Positions 1 through 11,188 of a stretch of 64,000 nt of DNA are shown in pieces. The DNA is from Mesorhizobium sp. Root102 (GTDB taxonomy: Bacteria; Pseudomonadota; Alphaproteobacteria; Rhizobiales; Rhizobiaceae). Made by a program: the position numbers and the translations under genes. The notes beneath the pieces were generated by a model, which saw nothing but the letters and a program-made list of their open reading frames with translations, made no database searches and had not been told where the DNA came from. The DNA is taken from the NCBI RefSeq assembly GCF_001425625.1, contig NZ_LMCP01000012.1, positions 188,620 to 252,619 on the forward strand, read 5' to 3'. Positions within the stretch are counted from its first letter, which is position 1. Each line of letters opens with the position of its first letter.

Positions 1-637
1 CGCCCGACACCGCCGCGATGGCCTTCTCGACGGTGGGCAGGATGCGTTCGACCATCTGGCTGACGCCCTGCGCGTTCGGATGCAGGCCGTCCTCGAGCTG
101 CATGCCGGGCTGGCCGGCGACGCCGTCGAGAAAGAACGGGTAGAGCGCAACGCCATATTTCTTGGCAAGGTCCGGAAAGATGGCGTCGAAGGCGTTCTGA
201 TAATCGGGGCCGAGATTGGGTGCGGCGCGCATGCCGGCCAAAAGCACGGCAATCTTGCGCTCTTTCAGCTTGCCCAGCATCTCGTCGAGGTTCTTTTTGG
301 TGATGTCGGGCGAGACGCCGCGCAGCATGTCGTTGGCGCCGAGTTCGAGGATGACCAGTTGCGTGCCGTCCGGCACCGACCAGTCGAGCCGCGCCAGGCC
401 GCCGCTCGTCGTATCGCCGGAGACGCCGGCATTGGCGACGGTCACATCCCGGCCCTTGGCGCCAAGCGCTGCCTGCAACCTGTCGGTAAAGCCCTGGTCC
501 GGCCCAAGGCCGAAGCCCGCCATCAGACTGTCACCGAAGCCGACGATCTTGAACGGCTCGGCACGCGCCGACGACATGGCGCCGCAAATGGCGAGGAAAA
601 CCATGAGGCCTGCGGCGATCAGGCGTTTGAAAGACAT
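1..637 (-). CDS. Arylesterase / SGNH (GDSL) hydrolase, C-terminus cut by window edge
   Basis: Secreted esterase or lysophospholipase of the TesA-like SGNH family, probably periplasmic. The protein opens with a signal peptide (about residues 1-26, ending SSARA). The nucleophile block GFGDSLMAGF puts the catalytic Ser near residue 37, the oxyanion block GANDMLRG follows, and the catalytic Asp/His pair lies in DGLHPNAQG near the C-terminus. Only the last few codons are off the window. The ATG at 637 is chosen because it gives a full signal peptide; an earlier ATG is out of frame. It is divergent from the YbbA/YbbP genes, the arrangement known from E. coli tesA-ybbAP, which suggests a shared envelope or lipid role. 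The physiological substrate is unknown. Confidence 0.9.
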   Translation of the reverse strand, partial: MSFKRLIAAGLMVFLAICGAMSSARAEPFKIVGFGDSLMAGFGLGPDQGFTDRLQAALGAKGRDVTVANAGVSGDTTSGGLARLDWSVPDGTQLVILELGANDMLRGVSPDITKKNLDEMLGKLKERKIAVLLAGMRAAPNLGPDYQNAFDAIFPDLAKKYGVALYPFFLDGVAGQPGMQLEDGLHPNAQGVSQMVERILPTVEKAIAAVSG

Positions 638-726
638 GCGGCAGGCCCCATATGAACAAGGAATTCTTCCGGCGACGGCTTCCAGACTAGCAGAGCCTTC
701 ATCCCTTGATATAGGACGCTTTCATT

Positions 727-1422
727 TTGACAGAAGCCGTCATCGCGCTGAAAGACGTTTCCCTGACCCTCGGCGAGGGGGCTTCATCGGTCCATGTGCT
801 GAAGGGCGTCAGCCTCGACGTGGCGGCTGGCGAAGCGACCGGCATCGTGGGCCCCTCGGGCTCCGGCAAGTCGACATTGCTGATGGTTCTGGCAGGCCTG
901 GAAAGGGTCGATTCGGGTACGGTTCGAATCGCCGGCGAGTTGCTCAACGGCAAGAGCGAGGATCAGACTGCTTCGTTTCGTGGCCGAAACATTGGCATCG
1001 TGTTCCAGTCCTTCCATCTCATTCCCAACATGACGGCGCTCGAAAATGTCGCGGTGCCGCTGGAACTGGCCGGCCATGCCGATCCGTTTTCGGTGGCGGC
1101 GCGCGAGCTGGCGGCGGTTGGCCTCAGCGACCGTGTCACCCACTATCCCGGCGAATTGTCGGGCGGCGAGCAGCAGCGCGTGGCGATCGCCCGGGCGCTG
1201 GCGCCGTCGCCGCGCATTTTGATCGCCGACGAGCCGACCGGCAATCTCGACCAGGCGACCGGGCGGCAGGTCGCCGACCTCCTGTTCGCCAAGGCGGCCG
1301 AGCGCGGCATGACGCTGGTGCTGGTCACCCATGATCCGGCCCTTGCGGCACGCTGTTCGCGCCAGGTTTCGATGCGGTCCGGCCGGATCGAAGCGCCGGC
1401 GCCCGTCAAGGTGACGGCCTGA
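727..1422 (+). CDS. ABC transporter ATP-binding protein, YbbA/LolD type
   Basis: A 231-residue ATPase that powers the neighbouring FtsX-type permease. Visible motifs are Walker A GPSGSGKST (residues 42-50), the Q-loop Gln in VFQSFHL (94), the signature LSGGEQQ (144-150) and Walker B ILIADEP (164-170) followed by the D-loop NLD. The start is a TTG; no better ATG lies upstream in frame. The stop overlaps the next start as TGATG, so the two genes are translationally coupled. The family works with MacB/LolCE-like membrane proteins that do mechanical work in the envelope rather than classical import. Exact cargo cannot be read from the sequence. Confidence 0.92.
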   Translation: MTEAVIALKDVSLTLGEGASSVHVLKGVSLDVAAGEATGIVGPSGSGKSTLLMVLAGLERVDSGTVRIAGELLNGKSEDQTASFRGRNIGIVFQSFHLIPNMTALENVAVPLELAGHADPFSVAARELAAVGLSDRVTHYPGELSGGEQQRVAIARALAPSPRILIADEPTGNLDQATGRQVADLLFAKAAERGMTLVLVTHDPALAARCSRQVSMRSGRIEAPAPVKVTA

Positions 1423-3971
1423 TGCCATTGTCGCAGACGCTGAAGCTCGCGGTTCGCTTTTCGCTGCGCGAGATGCGCGGCGGCCTGTCCGGCTTCCTGA
1501 TCTTCCTCGCCTGTATCGCGCTCGGCGTCGCGGCCATTGGCGGCGTCAACTCGGTGGCGCGTTCGATCACCGCCGGTGTCGCCAATCAGGGCCAGACGCT
1601 GCTTGGCGGCGATCTTCGCTTCCAAATCAGCCAGCGTGACGCCAGCCAGACTGAACGCGCCTTCCTTGACGGGCTCGGCACAGTTTCGCGGACCGCCAGC
1701 ATGCGCTCGATGGCGCGTCTGGCCGACGGAACCGACCAGGCGCTGGTCGAGGCAAAGGCGGTCGACCATGCCTACCCGCTCTATGGCACGCTGGAAACCG
1801 AGCCGGCGCTGTCGAAGCATGAACTGTTCGGCGAAGAGTTCGGTGTTTTCGGCGCCGCGGCCCCCGATCTGCTGTTCGAGCGGCTGCATCTTAAGCTCGG
1901 CGACCGGCTGAAGCTCGGTACCGCCACCTTCGAACTGCGCGCCAGGCTGGTCACCGAACCGGACGCTGTGTCCGACGGTTTCGGCTTCGCGCCAAGGCTG
2001 ATGATTTCGACAGAAGGGCTGGCGGCCACCGGACTGATCCAGCCGGGCAGCCTGGTCGAGAATGCTTACAAGATCCGGCTGCCAGCAGACGCCGACGAGG
2101 CAAAGCTGAAGGCCATCCAGTATCAGGCGGCCAGGGATTTTCCCGAGGCCGGCTGGTCGATCCGTACGCGCAGCAATGCCGCCCCGGCGCTGTCGTCCAA
2201 CATCGAACGTTTCTCGCAATTCCTGACCCTGGTCGGGCTGACGGCGCTGGTGGTCGGCGGCGTCGGCGTCGCCAATGCGGTGCGTGCCTATCTCGACGGC
2301 AAGCGCGGCGTCATCGCCACCTTCAAGAGTCTGGGCGCTTCGGGCGGCTTCGTCTTTGCCGTCTACCTCGTGCAGATCCTGATCATCGCAGCGCTCGGCA
2401 TCGTCCTGGGGCTGGTGCTGGGCGCACTGATGCCGTTCGCGGCGAGTGCCGCACTTCAGTCCGTTATTCCGGTGCCGGCGGAAGGCGGCTTCTATCCCGG
2501 TGCACTCGGCATGGCGGCGCTGTTCGGCCTGCTGGTGACGCTGGCCTTCGCGCTGCTGCCGCTCGGCCGCGCCCGCGACGTGCCGGCCACCGCGCTGTTT
2601 CGCGAGATGGGGCTGGAAGGCCGCGGTTTCCCGCGTCCGGTCTATGTCGCGACGGCTGTCGGCATTGCGCTGTTGCTGGCGGCGCTGGCAATTCTGTTCT
2701 CGGGCGACCAGCGCATCGCCTCGATCTTCGTCGGCGCCACCATCTTCGCTTTCCTGGTGCTGCGCCTGGTTGGCGCGCTGGTGCAATGGGCGGCCAGGAA
2801 GAGCCCGCGTGTGCGCTTCGTGGCGCTGCGGCTCGCCGTCGGCAACATCCATCGGCCCGGCGCACTGACGCCGTCGGTGGTGCTGTCGCTGGGGCTCGGC
2901 CTGACGCTGCTGGTGACGCTGGCGCTGATCGACGGCAATCTCAGGCGCCAGATCTCCGGCAGCCTGCCGGAGCGGGCGCCGAACTTCTTCTTCGTCGACA
3001 TCCAGAGCAGCGATGTCGATTCCTTCTCCGCGCTGATCGGCAAGGAGGCACCTCGGGGAACGCTGGCCAAGGTGCCGATGCTGCGCGGCCGGGTGATGGC
3101 GCTGAACGGCGTCGATGCCGACAAGGTGAAGGTACCGGCGGAAGGCGCCTGGGTCCTGAAGGGTGATCGTGGGCTGACCTATGACGCCAAGCAGCCGGAA
3201 AACACGACGCTGACGGAGGGCAGCTGGTGGCCAGATAAGTATAGCGGCGAGCCGCTGGTCTCGTTTTCGGCGCAAGAAGGCAAGGAGATCGGCCTGAAGC
3301 TCGGCGACACCATCACCGTCAATGTGCTCGGCCGCAATGTCACGGCCAGGATCGCCAATTTCCGCCAGGTCGAATGGGAGACGATGGGCATCAATTTCGT
3401 CATGGTGTTCTCGCCCAACACATTCGCCGGCGCCCCGCATGGCTGGATGGCGACGCTGACCGAAAAGAATGCCTCGACGGCGGACGATGCCCGCATCCTT
3501 AATGCCGTCACCCGAGCCTTCCCGGCGGTGACGTCGGTCCGGGTCAAAGATGCGCTCGATGTCGTCAACCGGCTGGTCGGGCAGCTCGGCACGGCGATCC
3601 GGGCGGCGGCCGGCGTGGCGCTGATCGCTTCGGTGCTGGTGCTGGCCGGTGCGCTTGCCGCCGGCAACCGGGCGCGCATCCATGACGCGGTGGTGCTGAA
3701 GACGCTGGGTGCGACGCGCAGGACGTTGATCACGGCCTTCTCGCTCGAATACATGCTGATCGGGCTCGCCACCGCGATCTTCGCGCTGGCGGCAGGCGGT
3801 GCAGCTGCCTGGTTCGTCGTTGCCCGCATCATGACATTGCCGTCGCATTTCATGCCCGAAGTGGCGGTGGCGACCATTCTGTTCTCGCTGGTGATCACGG
3901 TCGGCATCGGTCTCGCCGGCACCTGGCGGGTGCTTGGCCAGAAGGCAGCACCGGTGCTGCGCAACCTGTGA
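1422..3971 (+). CDS. FtsX-like permease, YbbP type
   Basis: An 849-residue inner-membrane protein with the double-FtsX layout of YbbP: an N-terminal membrane helix, a long periplasmic domain, a first block of helices (about residues 265-480, starting near GLTALVVGGVGVANAVRAY), a second periplasmic domain, and a C-terminal block that repeats the same motif type (LVLAGALAAGNRARIHDAVVL). It overlaps the upstream ATPase by one base and is the last gene of that operon. Family members form ABC exporters or lipoprotein-handling machines. Partnership with the adjacent esterase is plausible from gene order only. Confidence 0.9.
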   Translation: MPLSQTLKLAVRFSLREMRGGLSGFLIFLACIALGVAAIGGVNSVARSITAGVANQGQTLLGGDLRFQISQRDASQTERAFLDGLGTVSRTASMRSMARLADGTDQALVEAKAVDHAYPLYGTLETEPALSKHELFGEEFGVFGAAAPDLLFERLHLKLGDRLKLGTATFELRARLVTEPDAVSDGFGFAPRLMISTEGLAATGLIQPGSLVENAYKIRLPADADEAKLKAIQYQAARDFPEAGWSIRTRSNAAPALSSNIERFSQFLTLVGLTALVVGGVGVANAVRAYLDGKRGVIATFKSLGASGGFVFAVYLVQILIIAALGIVLGLVLGALMPFAASAALQSVIPVPAEGGFYPGALGMAALFGLLVTLAFALLPLGRARDVPATALFREMGLEGRGFPRPVYVATAVGIALLLAALAILFSGDQRIASIFVGATIFAFLVLRLVGALVQWAARKSPRVRFVALRLAVGNIHRPGALTPSVVLSLGLGLTLLVTLALIDGNLRRQISGSLPERAPNFFFVDIQSSDVDSFSALIGKEAPRGTLAKVPMLRGRVMALNGVDADKVKVPAEGAWVLKGDRGLTYDAKQPENTTLTEGSWWPDKYSGEPLVSFSAQEGKEIGLKLGDTITVNVLGRNVTARIANFRQVEWETMGINFVMVFSPNTFAGAPHGWMATLTEKNASTADDARILNAVTRAFPAVTSVRVKDALDVVNRLVGQLGTAIRAAAGVALIASVLVLAGALAAGNRARIHDAVVLKTLGATRRTLITAFSLEYMLIGLATAIFALAAGGAAAWFVVARIMTLPSHFMPEVAVATILFSLVITVGIGLAGTWRVLGQKAAPVLRNL

Positions 3972-4210
3972 TCTCAGGCCCGCAACGGCCATCCCGGATC
4001 TTGGCCTGGATTAAATCTTGGTAAGAATGCCGTCCGGAAAGCCGAGGAATCGGCATTTCGTTGTCTCACGAACCGTTACATCCGGTTACGGTCTTGTTCT
4101 TGACGCGAATAACCATCATATTTCGCCACAGGCATGCTGGAGCCCTGCCAGCGGCGCCTGGGTCCGGAAGGACCTGACACCGGACGGGGCAGAAGCAATA
4201 GAGGACTACA

Positions 4211-4990
4211 ATGGCTGATCCCATTCGCAACTACCAGGCGCGCGCCGTGCCCGGCGTCAGCGTCGGTGCTGACATCGATCAGGGCCTGCGCGCCTACATG
4301 ATCAAGGTTTACAATCTGATGGGGCTTGGCCTCCTCATCACCGGTCTTGCCGCTGTCGGTACGATCATGCTGGCCACCACCACCGATCCGGCTTCGGCTG
4401 TCGCGACGCTGCCAAGCGGCGAGATGCTGACCTCGTTCGGCTACGCGATCTTCGGCTCGCCGTTGCGCTGGGTGGTGATCTTTGCCCCGCTGGCCGCGGT
4501 GCTGTTCCTGTCGTTCCGTGTTCAGTCGATGAGTGTTGCGGCGGCGCAGACAACGTTCTGGGTCTATGCCGGCCTGGTCGGCCTGTCCCTGTCGTCGATC
4601 TTCCTGGTCTACACGACGGCCAGCATTTCGCAGACCTTCTTCGCCACCGCGGCGGCCTTCGGCGCTCTGTCGCTCTACGGCTACACGACCAAGCGCGACC
4701 TGACCGCGATGGGCTCGTTCCTGATCATGGGCGTATTCGGTCTGATCATCGCAATGGTGATCAACATCTTCCTGCAGTCATCGGCCCTGTCCTTCGCAGT
4801 TTCGGCGATCGGCGTGCTGATCTTCTCGGGGCTAACCGCCTATGACACGCAGAAGATCAAGGAGATGTATTTCGATGGCGACGCTTCGGATGTCGCCGGC
4901 CGCAAGGCGATCATGGGCGCCCTGAGGCTCTACCTCGACTTCATCAACCTGTTCATGTTCCTGCTGCAGTTCATGGGCGACCGTCGCTAA
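4211..4990 (+). CDS. Bax inhibitor-1 / YccA family membrane protein
   Basis: A 259-residue protein with about seven hydrophobic segments, typical of the BI-1 (TMBIM) family of small pH-sensitive membrane proteins. The C-terminal signature is present: FSGLTAYDTQKIKEMY followed by a final helix LYLDFINLFMFLLQFMG. YccA in E. coli modulates FtsH; a similar proteostasis role is possible here but is not shown by context. The gene stands alone between the YbbP gene and a strong terminator. Confidence 0.93.
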   Translation: MADPIRNYQARAVPGVSVGADIDQGLRAYMIKVYNLMGLGLLITGLAAVGTIMLATTTDPASAVATLPSGEMLTSFGYAIFGSPLRWVVIFAPLAAVLFLSFRVQSMSVAAAQTTFWVYAGLVGLSLSSIFLVYTTASISQTFFATAAAFGALSLYGYTTKRDLTAMGSFLIMGVFGLIIAMVINIFLQSSALSFAVSAIGVLIFSGLTAYDTQKIKEMYFDGDASDVAGRKAIMGALRLYLDFINLFMFLLQFMGDRR

Positions 4991-5020
4991 TCTGGCAGCG
5001 TGGACCATCGAGTACCAGAA

Positions 5021-5050
5021 GGGCGGCCCAACGGCCGCCCTTTCCTTTTG
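5021..5050 (+). terminator. Rho-independent terminator after the BI-1 gene
   Basis: A perfect 8-bp GC stem (GGGCGGCC at 5021-5028, GGCCGCCC at 5033-5040) with a 4-base loop, followed by TTTCCTTTT. It lies 30 bases past the stop codon. Confidence 0.85.
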
Positions 5051-5098
5051 CGCCGGGCTTTGCTGTTATCAGAGGCAGACAAAGGGCCTGCGTAAAGA

Positions 5099-5677
5099 AT
5101 GAGCACTGTTACGATTCGACCCGCGACTGCGGCCGACCTCGACCGGATCACGAACATCTATGCCGACGCGGTGACGCAAGGCACGGCGAGCTATGAGCTG
5201 GAGCCGCCCAGCCGCGCCGAGATGGGCACTCGATTCGACAGTTTGATGGCCGGCGGATTTCCTTACCTGGTGGCGCAGAAGGATGGCGCCGTTCTCGGCT
5301 ACGCCTATGCCGGCGCCTTCCGGCCGCGCCCGGCCTACCGCTTCATCGTCGAGGATTCGGTCTATGTTGCGCCGGAAGCGAAGGGCCAGGGCGTCGGGCT
5401 CAAACTGATGCAGAGACTGATCGAGACGGTGCGGACGGCGGGCTTTCGCCAGGTCATCGCGGTGATCGGCGATGGCCGTCCCGACAGCGCCTCGGTGCGG
5501 CTGCACGAAAAGCTCGGCTTTCGCCATTCAGGCCGCCTGGAAGGCTCCGGTTACAAGCACGGGCGCTGGCTGGACACGGTGTTCATGCAGCTGTCGCTGA
5601 ATGGCGGGGCATCGGCGCCGCCCGATCCCGAATCGCTGCCGGAGCGGAAGTTCCGCGAGGGCCTTAGAGGGAACTGA
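5099..5677 (+). CDS. GNAT N-acetyltransferase, phosphinothricin-acetyltransferase-like
   Basis: A 192-residue acetyl-CoA-dependent acetyltransferase of the PAT/Bar-like branch of the GNAT family. The N-terminus has the family start TIRPATAADLDRITNIY, the central region reads EDSVYVAPEAKGQGVGLKL with the acetyl-CoA pyrophosphate loop, and SASVRLHEKLGFRHSGRLEG follows. A non-conserved tail of about 25 residues ends the protein. Known relatives acetylate small amines or amino-acid analogues. The true substrate here is unknown. It is monocistronic. Confidence 0.88.
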   Translation: MSTVTIRPATAADLDRITNIYADAVTQGTASYELEPPSRAEMGTRFDSLMAGGFPYLVAQKDGAVLGYAYAGAFRPRPAYRFIVEDSVYVAPEAKGQGVGLKLMQRLIETVRTAGFRQVIAVIGDGRPDSASVRLHEKLGFRHSGRLEGSGYKHGRWLDTVFMQLSLNGGASAPPDPESLPERKFREGLRGN

Positions 5678-5785
5678 ATTGAGGAATTGGAGAATTGATG
5701 AACTGAAGAATAAAAGAAACAGCGGCTAAATTTGACGCTGAGGGCCTTTTCTTCAACCCATCAATTCTCCAGTTCTTCAATTCCC
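5675..5785. repeat. Intergenic long hairpin of GAATTGA-type units
   Basis: Left arm 5675-5711 is built of repeated TGAATTG/GGAATTG/AGAATTG units. The right arm 5747-5785 is its imperfect reverse complement, containing the match TCAATTCTCCAGTTCTTCAA. Arms of about 36 bases flank a 35-base centre. It sits between two convergent genes and begins at the GNAT stop codon. It could act as a bidirectional terminator or be a dispersed repeat. Confidence 0.75.
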
Positions 5786-5802
5786 CTGCTCAAATTCCCA
5801 GC

Positions 5803-6189
5803 TCAGGCCTCGACCAGCTTCAATTTGCTGTCGAATATCCCAAGCACGCGGCCTAGCTCCTGACCGCGCTTCAAGATGCGGCCGCCGGCGGCAATGACGG
5901 CAAAGGCGCCCTGCTTGCGGGCCAGTTTCGGATCCTTGACGATCTGGAACAGCGGCACTTCGCTGGTGCGGCGGAACACGGAAAACACAGCGCGGTCCGT
6001 GAGATGATCGATGGCGTAGTCGCGCCATTCATTGGCGGCGACCATGCGTCCGTAGAGCCTTAGGATCTGATCCAGCTCGCGCCGGTCGAATCGCACCGGC
6101 TGATCAAGGCGCTCGCGTCGCGCCTCGTGCAGCGGGATCAATATTGCGGATGCGTCCCCATCCCCCGTCCCGCCGCTGTCATCGATCAT
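5803..6189 (-). CDS. DUF2794 family protein
   Basis: A 128-residue protein matching the Rhizobiales family DUF2794, of unknown function. The conserved core runs from VRFDRRELDQILRLYGRMV through EWRDYAIDHL and ends ILKRGQELGRVL. The frame stays open upstream, but the ATG at 6189 is preferred: AAGGA lies 8 bases before it and the upstream translation is not family-like. It has no signal peptide and is probably cytosolic. It is convergent with the GNAT gene. Confidence 0.82.
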   Translation of the reverse strand: MIDDSGGTGDGDASAILIPLHEARRERLDQPVRFDRRELDQILRLYGRMVAANEWRDYAIDHLTDRAVFSVFRRTSEVPLFQIVKDPKLARKQGAFAVIAAGGRILKRGQELGRVLGIFDSKLKLVEA

Positions 6190-6399
6190 GCCTCGATCCT
6201 TCAAATGAATCTTTGCCAACCAAAGTTGGCGTGTTCGCGGCTGAATTGCAAGACCCGGCGAAGCACGGCGGTGCCGCGCTGTTTCCGCCACGTCCAGTCA
6301 CTTTTATGAAACGCCGTGTTGGAATTGGTGATGCTTTGCCACATTTCCGCCTTTTTTTATCCGCGCTCATGCCCCAATGTCCGACGAATTTACCGGCGT

Positions 6400-6562
6400 T
6401 GCCTGAGACGGTTCGGTCCGGCACCGGCTCGTAAACCCCAAGCCCCCCGCCCACGGGTCTGCGTCGGATCGAACCAACCTCGGCTCTTCCTCGGAAGAAC
6501 CGGGTGCGACGATCCCAAAACCTAAATGACCGACGTCAGAAGCAAGCTGACGTCGGTTTTTT
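6400..6562 (+). ncRNA. Candidate structured small RNA with terminator
   Basis: In a 440-base gap without a convincing gene, 6410-6422 pairs fully (with G-U) with 6463-6475 to give a 13-bp stem. It is extended inward by 6431-6438 pairing with 6455-6462 and closed by a C-rich 16-base loop (6439-6454). A second hairpin lies at 6482-6501 (stem GGCTCTTCC/GGAAGAACC). A classic terminator follows: CCGACGTCA at 6530-6538, TGACGTCGG at 6548-6556, then six T. The 5' end is not defined because no clear promoter was found. A 6S RNA or an alphaproteobacterial sRNA family are possible identities, neither confirmed. Confidence 0.45.
6530..6562 (+). terminator. Strong intrinsic terminator of the small RNA candidate
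   Basis: A perfect 9-bp stem (6530-6538 with 6548-6556), 9-base loop and a run of six T at 6557-6562. No plus-strand coding gene precedes it within 600 bases, which is the main reason to suspect a non-coding transcript. Confidence 0.85.
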
Positions 6563-6593
6563 CATGTTTGGAGATTGGGTGGTTAGCGCGGTG

Positions 6594-6624
6594 CTTGCCT
6601 TCTCCCTCAGGGGGAAAAGGCAAG
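6594..6624. repeat. Short inverted repeat downstream of the DUF1223 gene
   Basis: CTTGCCTTCTCCC pairs imperfectly with GGGGAAAAGGCAAG. The hairpin sits just past the stop of the minus-strand DUF1223 gene and may end its transcript. Its sequence resembles common rhizobial intergenic repeat fragments. Confidence 0.6.
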
Positions 6625-6631
6625 AGGGGCA

Positions 6632-7402
6632 TTACGGCTTGCGAATGAAGGCAGCGCCAAGAATGGGACCGGGCATGCCGTCCTTGCCGACCGACTGCAA
6701 CAGCACGGCGCAGCCGCCCTTCTTGGCAATCTCGCTCATCGGCAGTTCGTAGCGCTGCGCCTTGCCATGCCACATGCCGGCGGTCTGGATGCCGGTGACC
6801 GCATTCCAGTAGGTCATCTTGCGGCCGGTGTTCTCGCCCTCGCCGATCTTGACCGTCTGCGGCGGATCGAAATAGACGATGACGACATGGGCGTCGCTGG
6901 GGCCGTTACCGGCATCGCCGGCGTCGATCATCACCCGGTCGCTGGTGCGGCTGACCTTGATGGCGACGCGCATGCCTTCGCCGCTCTTGGCCATGCGGGC
7001 GAGCGCGCCATCGACCTCGCCGCGGCTGGCGCCGTTGACGTGGACGCGGCCGTTGATGACGGCCTGCGGCGTATAGACGGAGCGGCTGCCGAAGGCGCGC
7101 ATATAGTCATATTGCCGCTCGGTGTTCTCCTTGCGGCTCAGCGTGTCCTGCCAGCCGAGATAGTCCCAGTAGTCGACATGGTAGGCGAGCGCGACGATGT
7201 CTTCCTTGGCGGCGAGTTCGGCGAACAACGCATCGGCCGGCGGACAGGAATTGCAGCCCTGGCTGGTGAACAGCTCGACCACGCCCAATGGTTTTTCGAG
7301 TTGTGGCTTGTCGGACTCGCCGGCATGGCCCGTGCCGGCAAACGCCGAGAAGGCCAGCACACAGGCTGCCAGCCACAATGATTTTCGCGAGGCCATGGCC
7401 AT
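6632..7402 (-). CDS. DUF1223 family secreted thioredoxin-fold protein
   Basis: A 256-residue exported protein. The signal peptide spans about residues 1-27 (ends GTGHA). The DUF1223 core starts with VVELFTSQGCNSCPPADALF, a thioredoxin-like fold with a CxxC pair. It continues with AYHVDYWDYLGWQD and the TPQAVINGR segment. The CxxC suggests redox activity in the periplasm, but no substrate is known for this family. A second ATG two codons downstream is an equally possible start. It is monocistronic, divergent from the ceramidase gene. Confidence 0.88.
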   Translation of the reverse strand: MAMASRKSLWLAACVLAFSAFAGTGHAGESDKPQLEKPLGVVELFTSQGCNSCPPADALFAELAAKEDIVALAYHVDYWDYLGWQDTLSRKENTERQYDYMRAFGSRSVYTPQAVINGRVHVNGASRGEVDGALARMAKSGEGMRVAIKVSRTSDRVMIDAGDAGNGPSDAHVVIVYFDPPQTVKIGEGENTGRKMTYWNAVTGIQTAGMWHGKAQRYELPMSEIAKKGGCAVLLQSVGKDGMPGPILGAAFIRKP

Positions 7403-7576
7403 TCCGATTCCCGCCGGTGATGCCGGCTTTGTCTTGATTGCTAAAATATGTGGCAGAAGCGGAAGTCAACGGGAAGTCACGTTGCGGTGAAATTGTGCCA
7501 TTGCAGCCGACCGCAACGGCGCAATAGGAGGAGGGTCCGCGCTTCAGGATAGAAACCGATTCGGGCGGCAATCACG

Positions 7577-8248
7577 ATGTGGCAAACTCTTTTGGCGCCG
7601 GTCGACCTCTATTGCGAGCGGACCGGGCCGGAATTCTGGTCCGAGCCGGTCAATGCCCTGACGAACCTCGCCTTCATCGCCGCCGGCCTGTGGGGCGTGC
7701 GCGAGGTGCGAAGGGTGGGCAGCGGGACGTTCGCCGAGGTGCTGGCCTGGTGGGTGGTGGCGATCGGCATCGGCTCGACGATCTTCCACACCTTTGCCAC
7801 CAAGGGTACGGTCTGGGCCGACGTGCTGCCGATCGCCGGCTTCACGCTGGCCTACACGCTGTTCAACCTGCGCCGCTTCCTCGGCCTGCGATGGGGCAAG
7901 ACCATCGCCATCTTCCTTGTCTTCTATGTGATTGTGGGGACGCTAACCCTGGCCGTGCCGGACTGGCTGCGCCAGGCCTCGAACGGCACGACGGGCTACC
8001 TGCCGCCGTTCCTGGCGCTTGCCTTCTTTGGTGCGCTGGTAATGGCCAGCGGCAATCGCGCCGGCTGGTACAATCTGGCGGGTTCGGTGATCTTCATCAT
8101 CTCCGTCATCTGCCGGATGATCGATCCGCTGGTCTGCGGCAGCTTCCCGCTCGGCACGCACTTCCTCTGGCACATCTTCAACGGCCTGATGTTCGGCGTG
8201 CTTCTGGCGGCGGCGGCGCGCTTTGGGGCGCCGAAGACAGGGCAGTAG
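7577..8248 (+). CDS. Ceramidase-family (alkaline ceramidase-like) membrane protein
   Basis: A 223-residue multi-pass membrane protein of the alkaline ceramidase/PAQR superfamily. The metal-ligand motifs are all visible: VDLYCERTG near the start, STIFHTFA (Ser, His) near residue 75, ADVLPI after it, and HFLWHIFNG near the C-terminus. Known members are zinc amidases that cleave ceramide-type lipids. A bacterial target could be a sphingolipid, an ornithine lipid or another acylated amine; this is inference. The stop codon falls inside a repeat of GCAGTAGG units. Confidence 0.85.
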   Translation: MWQTLLAPVDLYCERTGPEFWSEPVNALTNLAFIAAGLWGVREVRRVGSGTFAEVLAWWVVAIGIGSTIFHTFATKGTVWADVLPIAGFTLAYTLFNLRRFLGLRWGKTIAIFLVFYVIVGTLTLAVPDWLRQASNGTTGYLPPFLALAFFGALVMASGNRAGWYNLAGSVIFIISVICRMIDPLVCGSFPLGTHFLWHIFNGLMFGVLLAAAARFGAPKTGQ

Positions 8249-8300
8249 GCAGTAGGCAGTAGGAGTATCTATTCCCTACTGCCTAGTCCCTATTCCCTTA
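8238..8300. repeat. Intergenic hairpin of GCAGTAGG units
   Basis: Three tandem copies of GCAGTAG(G) at 8240-8264 face TATTCCCTACTGCC and TAGTCCCTATTCCC on the other side (8270-8298), so the transcript can fold into a hairpin with several registers. It separates two convergent genes and contains the ceramidase stop codon. Confidence 0.7.
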
Positions 8301-10991
<2,691 letters not shown>

Positions 10992-11188
10992 GTGCGATCC
11001 TTGTCTGTTCAGCCTGAAAGGGAACGGACGCCGATGGCATGCAATCACGCGCAAAGGTGCGGGTACGGCCATTTCCGCTGTCCGTTCCCAAGCAACCCGA
11101 GCCGTTCTAGGCGGCGCGTGCGCTGGTTCGGCGCTAATTATGTTCCCGTGCCGACCGCTGGCACGGATGCACCGCATATAGAGAATTT

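Noticed and set aside
1143..3992. A 949-codon open frame on the minus strand
   Set aside because: It is antisense to the ybbA/ybbP genes, has an Arg/His/Gln-rich composition typical of high-GC shadow frames, and shows no family motif.
4018..4218. A 66-codon frame between ybbP and the BI-1 gene
   Set aside because: Its translation has no family and no ribosome site, and it overlaps the start of the BI-1 gene in another frame.
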